Shown piece by piece: positions 6,072 through 9,481 of a stretch of DNA of 9,481 nucleotides. The stretch's first letter is position 1. Each line of letters begins with the position of its first letter. The translations under genes and the position numbers were made by a program. Under the pieces are notes generated by a model, which saw only the letters and a list, made by a program, of their open reading frames with translations, searched no databases and was not told where the DNA came from. Source of the stretch: Ilumatobacter sp. (GTDB taxonomy: Bacteria; Actinomycetota; Acidimicrobiia; Acidimicrobiales; Ilumatobacteraceae); assembly GCA_029263275.1 (NCBI GenBank), contig JAJCXU010000246.1, forward strand, positions 1-9,481. Direction: 5' to 3'.

Positions 6072-7325
6072 TCAGCCAAGTACCTCGGCGAGAGCGGTGA
6101 GGGCCCGGTCGATGTCGCTCTGCGACGTGTAGTGGACGAACGACAGGCGCACGACACCGCGGTCGGGATCGATGCCGAGACCATTCAAGACCCGCACTGC
6201 GTAGTAGTGACCCGAACTTGTTTGCACACCGCGTTCGACGAGCTTCCGCGCGACGACGCTTGGCTCATGGGTGAGCGGGGCAAAGGCGATGGTCGGGCAG
6301 CGGTGACCAGTGGTGGGGTCGAGCGAGGTTGGGCCGACCATTCGGACCGCGTGATAGCTCGACAGCATCGTGAGCAGTTGCTTCGAGAGGGCGTCTTCGT
6401 GCGCGCGCCACCGTGTCGACGCATTCGCGCACGCGGTGCGCAACGAATCTCCCGACGAGCCGCCGTGGGCGCGGTGAAACGCTGCGACGTAGTCGAGCAC
6501 GGCACCAGATGCTGCGACCTGGGCATGGTCGGCACCTGCCGGGTTCAACCGTTTGTCGGGTGAGCCCGCATTGAAGAAGTGCGCTTGGTTCGGCAACTCG
6601 TCGAGCAGGCCGTTGCGAACGACCATCAATCCTTGATGCACCGAGTAGGTCTTGTACAAGCTGAACAGGTAGACGTCGGCGTCAAGAGCCGCGACGTCCG
6701 GGATGGTGTGCGGAGCGAACGACACACCGTCGACGATGACCCGGGCGCCGACCGCGTGAGCGAGTTCGGTGATGCGCGCGATGTCGTTTTCCTGACCGAC
6801 GATGTTCGACGCGTGCGGCACGGTAACGAGGCGGGTCTGCGGCGTGATGAGGGACTCGAACTCATCGATGTCGAGCAGCCCGGTCTCGGGGTCCATACGC
6901 CATTCGCGCATCGTGAGGCCAAGCCGCGACGCCATCCGTCGAACAACGCCCGTGTTGGCTTCGTGATCCTGGTTCGTGACGATGACCTCGTCATCGGGTC
7001 CGAGGATCTGTCCAAACGCATCGGCCAACACGAAGGTGTTCATCGATGTCGACGGCCCGAAGACCACCTCGGTGCTCGCGACGCCAAGCGCTTCAGCCCA
7101 ACGGGCACGGGATAGGTCCATTTCCTCGCCGGCACGCTTCGATGAAGCGAAGCGGGAATACGGCTGGACCTTCGTCTCGGTGTAGTAGGTGGTCAGCGCC
7201 TCGATGGTCTGTCGGCAGGCGAACGAGCCGCCCGCGTTCTCGAAGAACGACTGCCCGTCGTTGATCGCTTCGGAGAAGGCGGGAAACTGGCTGCGGACCC
7301 AATGCAGGTCGATCACGTCACTCAC
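6072..7325 (-). CDS. Class V aminotransferase, cysteine desulfurase-like (VC1184-type)
   Basis: This 417-residue PLP enzyme has the fold type I class V pattern. FENAGGS is near residue 29, FGPSTSMNTF near 89-98, and DHEAN with His121 (the likely PLP-stacking residue) near 120. SNIVG is at 173-177, DGVSFAPH with Asp199 binding the pyridine nitrogen follows, and SLYKTYS carries the Schiff-base Lys225. The order and wording resemble the cysteine desulfurase-like VC1184 subfamily. The loop that carries the catalytic Cys in true cysteine desulfurases reads GHYYA (372-376), with Tyr375 at the Cys position, so persulfide chemistry is unlikely and the reaction is unknown. I chose GTG 7325 over GTG 7355 because TACGTT lies exactly 6 bases before it and the protein then starts MSDVIDLHWVRSQFPAF. 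It leads the phosphotransferase and 59-residue genes. Confidence 0.9.
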   Translation of the reverse strand: MSDVIDLHWVRSQFPAFSEAINDGQSFFENAGGSFACRQTIEALTTYYTETKVQPYSRFASSKRAGEEMDLSRARWAEALGVASTEVVFGPSTSMNTFVLADAFGQILGPDDEVIVTNQDHEANTGVVRRMASRLGLTMREWRMDPETGLLDIDEFESLITPQTRLVTVPHASNIVGQENDIARITELAHAVGARVIVDGVSFAPHTIPDVAALDADVYLFSLYKTYSVHQGLMVVRNGLLDELPNQAHFFNAGSPDKRLNPAGADHAQVAASGAVLDYVAAFHRAHGGSSGDSLRTACANASTRWRAHEDALSKQLLTMLSSYHAVRMVGPTSLDPTTGHRCPTIAFAPLTHEPSVVARKLVERGVQTSSGHYYAVRVLNGLGIDPDRGVVRLSFVHYTSQSDIDRALTALAEVLG

Positions 7326-7331
7326 CCGATC

Positions 7332-7337
7332 AACGTA
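7332..7337 (-). promoter_or_regulatory. Putative -10 box for leaderless aminotransferase operon
   Basis: On the minus strand TACGTT is followed by GATCGG (6 bases) and the GTG at 7325. No Shine-Dalgarno sequence precedes either candidate start. The hexamer lies inside the longer reading frame that begins at GTG 7355, which argues that this extension is not translated. No convincing -35 element is visible. Confidence 0.45.
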
Positions 7338-7378
7338 CCGCGCGCCGCGCGCCACGCCGATTCGTGCACAATCGTTTC

Positions 7379-7426
7379 ATGTCACCTCCCAAATCCTCGG
7401 GAACACTCGCCAAGAAGCTGCGCTGA
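7379..7426 (+). other. Possible 15-codon micro-ORF
   Basis: In the 112-base gap between the nitrilase and aminotransferase genes, an ATG at 7379 opens a 15-codon frame (MSPPKSSGTLAKKLR) ending at TGA 7424-7426. CACAAT, a -10-like hexamer, lies 6 bases before the ATG, the same spacing as at the larger genes. The peptide is Lys/Arg-rich. It runs opposite to both neighbours and no gene follows it on this strand. It is too short to judge by composition and may be chance. Confidence 0.2.
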
Positions 7427-7437
7427 GCGGGTGACGG

Positions 7438-8382
7438 TCAGTCGGTGAACGTCACTGTCCCACGGCGGGAGCGGTCGACGGAGAGTTGGAGCACGTCCGG
7501 CCGCGAGTAGTGGCCGGCTGGATCGAAGTTCTGCCGTTCGGCACGAACCAGGCCGAGGTCGAGGTCGGCGTAGATGATCGTCTCGGCGTGCTTGTCGGCT
7601 TCAGCGATCGTGACCCCGTCAGGCCCCACGATGATGCTGCCACCACTTGCCCACCGATTGCCGAACTCGAGCATCTGCGGGAGCACGGGAAAGTCATCAG
7701 CGATGTCGGCCTCGCGGAGCACGGCGCCCACGCTGACGACGAAGACTCGGCCTTCACGGGCGACGAAGCGACTGATCTCACCCGACGTCTCAGGCGATCC
7801 GGGCCACGTCGCGACGTGTACCTGCGGGCCCTGAGCCCACATCGCCGCCCGAGTGAGCGGCATCCAGTTCTCCCAACAGTTGAGACCCGACACACGCACG
7901 CTGTCGTCGCCGGTGATCACGTCGTGCACGCGCAGGCCGTTGCCGTCGCCATCGGCCCACATCATCCGCTCGCCGTAGGTGGGCTTGAGCTTGCGGTGCA
8001 CGCTGACGATTCCCGCGATCGGGTCAATCGCGACGAGCGAGCAGTAGATCGACCCGCCTGACGCGGACCGTTCGGCGACACCGAGATACACGAAGACCCC
8101 GAGCTGGCTGGCGACCGCCACGACGGTGTCGAGGTCGCCCCGTGCGATGTCGACCGCGTTGTCGAGATACACCGCGTATGCAGCTTTCTGATCGGCGTCG
8201 TTGAAGGTCGAGGCATCGCTGAAGTCGGCCCACGACGGATAGCCGGGCACAAAGGTCTCGGGGAATGCGACGAGCTCGGCACCGTTCGCGGCTGCCTCAC
8301 CAAGCGCATCGAGCACTTTGTCCAGCGTTGCCTCACGATTCATGAACACGGGTGCAAGTTGTGCAGCTGCGACTCTCATCAC
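7438..8382 (-). CDS. Nitrilase (carbon-nitrogen hydrolase, nitrilase branch)
   Basis: This 314-residue carbon-nitrogen hydrolase has the full catalytic triad: Glu42 in FPETF, Lys131 in HRKLKPT and Cys169 in LNCWENWMPL. The CWENWMPL context and KLKPTYGERMMWADGDG are hallmarks of the nitrilase/cyanide hydratase branch rather than of amidases or ureidopropionases. The expected reaction is direct hydrolysis of a nitrile to the carboxylic acid and ammonia; the substrate is not predictable. Length is slightly below that of many aliphatic nitrilases (about 330-370), mostly at the C-terminus. The start is GTG 8382 immediately followed by ATG 8379, and either could be used. TAGGTT lies 5 bases before the GTG. 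The gene diverges from the nitroreductase fusion gene, with a 33-base palindrome between them. Confidence 0.92.
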   Translation of the reverse strand: MMRVAAAQLAPVFMNREATLDKVLDALGEAAANGAELVAFPETFVPGYPSWADFSDASTFNDADQKAAYAVYLDNAVDIARGDLDTVVAVASQLGVFVYLGVAERSASGGSIYCSLVAIDPIAGIVSVHRKLKPTYGERMMWADGDGNGLRVHDVITGDDSVRVSGLNCWENWMPLTRAAMWAQGPQVHVATWPGSPETSGEISRFVAREGRVFVVSVGAVLREADIADDFPVLPQMLEFGNRWASGGSIIVGPDGVTIAEADKHAETIIYADLDLGLVRAERQNFDPAGHYSRPDVLQLSVDRSRRGTVTFTD

Positions 8383-8387
8383 TCGCG

Positions 8388-8393
8388 AACCTA
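8388..8393 (-). promoter_or_regulatory. Putative -10 box for nitrilase gene
   Basis: On the minus strand TAGGTT lies 5 bases before GTG 8382 and 8 bases before ATG 8379. There is no Shine-Dalgarno sequence. The -35 region would fall inside the 33-base palindrome, so a protein bound there could control this promoter. Confidence 0.4.
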
Positions 8394-8402
8394 GCCAGCC
8401 CG

Positions 8403-8435
8403 CCGGTCAGTCTGTGCCTGGCACAGACTGACCGG
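8403..8435. promoter_or_regulatory. 33-base perfect palindrome in a divergent promoter region
   Basis: CCGGTCAGTCTGTGCC (8403-8418) and its exact reverse complement (8420-8435) flank a single central T at 8419, giving 16-base arms without mismatch. The centre lies 37 bases from the nitrilase GTG (8382) and 40 from the nitroreductase ATG (8459). If both genes are leaderless, it therefore covers about -21 to -57 of both. It may be an operator for a dimeric regulator controlling both genes, or a dispersed REP-like palindrome that happens to sit here. No regulator gene lies in the window. Confidence 0.75.
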
Positions 8436-8458
8436 GGCGTCAGTGCAAAGCTGGGCGC

Positions 8459-9481
8459 ATGAACATCGACGTTGCATCGGTCGACCACGCGCTCAGCACC
8501 ACGCGGGCGGTGAGACGCCGCCTCGACTTGGAGCGCGCGGTCGACGAGCAGATCATCCTCGATTGCATCGATGTGGCTGAGCAGGCTCCGACCGGCGGCA
8601 ACTTGTCGAGCCGGCGGTGGCTGCTGATTCGCGACCCGAAGATGAAGCAGGGGCTCGCCGAGATCTACCAGCGCGGCGCTGGCCAGTGGATGATGAGCGC
8701 AGCCGAGCGGCTGGCCGGCAGTGGTCACCCACAAGAACAGAACATGGCATCGGCCGCGTACCTCGCCGAACATCTCGCCGAGGTCCCCGCCATCGTGATC
8801 CCGACGATCATCGGCCGCCACGACGGCAGCGGCCGGCCCGGCCTGTTCGACTCGGTGATCCAGGCCGGGTGGAGCTTCTGCGTCGCATTGCGCTCCCGCG
8901 GCCTCGGCACCGCGTGGGTCACAGCGGTGCTCGCTGAACAAGACGCCGTGAAGGAGTTGCTCGGCATTCCGGACCACATGACCGAGATCGCGATGTTTCC
9001 TGTCGCCTGGACCAAGGGCACGGACTTCGCTCCGGCACCTCGCCATCCCGCTCGATCGGTGACCTACTTCGACAGCTTCGAGCGGACCTTCGAGTCAGGT
9101 CCGAGCAATCCGGTGCGGCTGGCCGACGGGCCGGGCACCATCGCCGAAGACGACATCGACGCATCACCGGCCGCAATCTGGCCCGTGATCACCGACATCA
9201 ACTTGTCAGCTGCCTACTCCCCTGAGTTCCAGGGCGCCGAGTGGGTCGACCCCGATGCCGACATCGGTGTCGGATCGTCGTTCATCGGCACGAACCACAA
9301 CGACGTGTTCGGTGAATTCAAGGTGCCGTCGTTCATCGACACCTGGGATGAAAACGTCGCGTATGGGTGGCGCACCTCTGACATGGACAACCCCGGCGCT
9401 CGTTGGCGCTTCGACCTCGAGTCGACGGGTTCGAGCACGCGCCTGCGCTACTCGATGATCCTCGGGCCCGGGCCGTCAGGG
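8459..9481 (+). CDS. Nitroreductase fused to an SRPBCC/START-like domain (3' end outside window)
   Basis: From ATG 8459 one frame stays open for 341 codons to the window edge, so the C-terminus is missing. Residues about 10-205 form a nitroreductase-family domain: TTRAVRRRL near 14-22 (FMN phosphate arginines), APTGGNLSSRRWLLIRD at 43-59, and GLGTAWVTAVL at 148-158. The expected cofactor is FMN with NAD(P)H as donor. After a linker, residues about 234-341 match the start of an SRPBCC (polyketide cyclase/START-like) domain: SPAAIWPVITDINLSAAYSP, GSSFIGTNHN and GARWRFDLEST. SRPBCC domains bind hydrophobic small molecules, so this half may hold a substrate. The join is in one uninterrupted frame with uniform codon use, which argues against a sequencing error. 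No Shine-Dalgarno sequence is seen; AAAGCT 6 bases before the ATG is a poor -10 candidate. The gene diverges from the nitrilase gene. Confidence 0.87.
   Translation, partial: MNIDVASVDHALSTTRAVRRRLDLERAVDEQIILDCIDVAEQAPTGGNLSSRRWLLIRDPKMKQGLAEIYQRGAGQWMMSAAERLAGSGHPQEQNMASAAYLAEHLAEVPAIVIPTIIGRHDGSGRPGLFDSVIQAGWSFCVALRSRGLGTAWVTAVLAEQDAVKELLGIPDHMTEIAMFPVAWTKGTDFAPAPRHPARSVTYFDSFERTFESGPSNPVRLADGPGTIAEDDIDASPAAIWPVITDINLSAAYSPEFQGAEWVDPDADIGVGSSFIGTNHNDVFGEFKVPSFIDTWDENVAYGWRTSDMDNPGARWRFDLESTGSSTRLRYSMILGPGPSG

Noticed and set aside
4905..6563. A 552-codon open frame on the plus strand
   Set aside because: It runs antisense through the phosphotransferase and part of the aminotransferase gene and out of frame over the SDR gene. 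It is rich in Arg, His and Asp and shows no domain motif; high GC makes such long mirror frames common.
6072..7325. True cysteine desulfurase (IscS/SufS)
   Set aside because: The active-site loop has Tyr at the catalytic Cys position (GHYYA) and no isc or suf genes are nearby.
8333..9046. A 237-codon open frame on the minus strand
   Set aside because: It is antisense to the nitroreductase domain, whose plus-strand motifs (APTGGNL, GLGTAW) are clear. The minus frame has no recognisable motif and also overlaps the nitrilase 5' end.

Overview
This window is high-GC DNA whose codons end mostly in G or C. Its genes often start at GTG and several lack a Shine-Dalgarno sequence. Instead, a TANNNT -10 box sits 5-7 bases before the start codon, the usual arrangement of leaderless actinobacterial transcripts. 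Codon use and protein character suggest an actinobacterium, perhaps a marine or soil Acidimicrobiia member such as an Ilumatobacter relative. That placement is an impression, because no rRNA or other marker is present. I see no mobile element, CRISPR array, tRNA or rRNA, and no gene-free stretch longer than 300 bases. Most genes are metabolic or housekeeping.

Layout. (1) 25-1077 (+): a pirin-family protein with intact metal ligands, followed by two tandem 38-base hairpin repeats (1077-1145). (2) 1210-2202 (+): a homocysteine S-methyltransferase of the betaine-homocysteine methyltransferase type. It converges on the purine genes across a large nested hairpin (2213-2253). (3) 4202 to 2263 (-): a small single-pass membrane protein, then purE and purK, which overlap by one base (TGATG). 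PurE and PurK together carry out the AIR to CAIR step of purine synthesis. (4) 4373-5146 (+): a short-chain dehydrogenase, divergent from the small membrane protein gene. (5) 7325 to 5149 (-): a compact unit of a class V aminotransferase lacking the cysteine-desulfurase cysteine, an APH-type phosphotransferase, and a 59-residue small protein joined to it by an ATGA overlap. (6) 8382 to 7438 (-): a nitrilase with a complete Glu-Lys-Cys triad. (7) 8459 to beyond 9481 (+): a nitroreductase fused to an SRPBCC/START-like domain, cut by the window edge. Genes 6 and 7 diverge around a 33-base palindrome lying almost midway between their start codons.

I found no clear defence or mobile system. The points most worth checking are the nitroreductase-SRPBCC fusion, the palindrome it shares with the nitrilase gene, the tandem hairpin repeats after the pirin gene, the 59-residue ORF, and the recurring leaderless start architecture.
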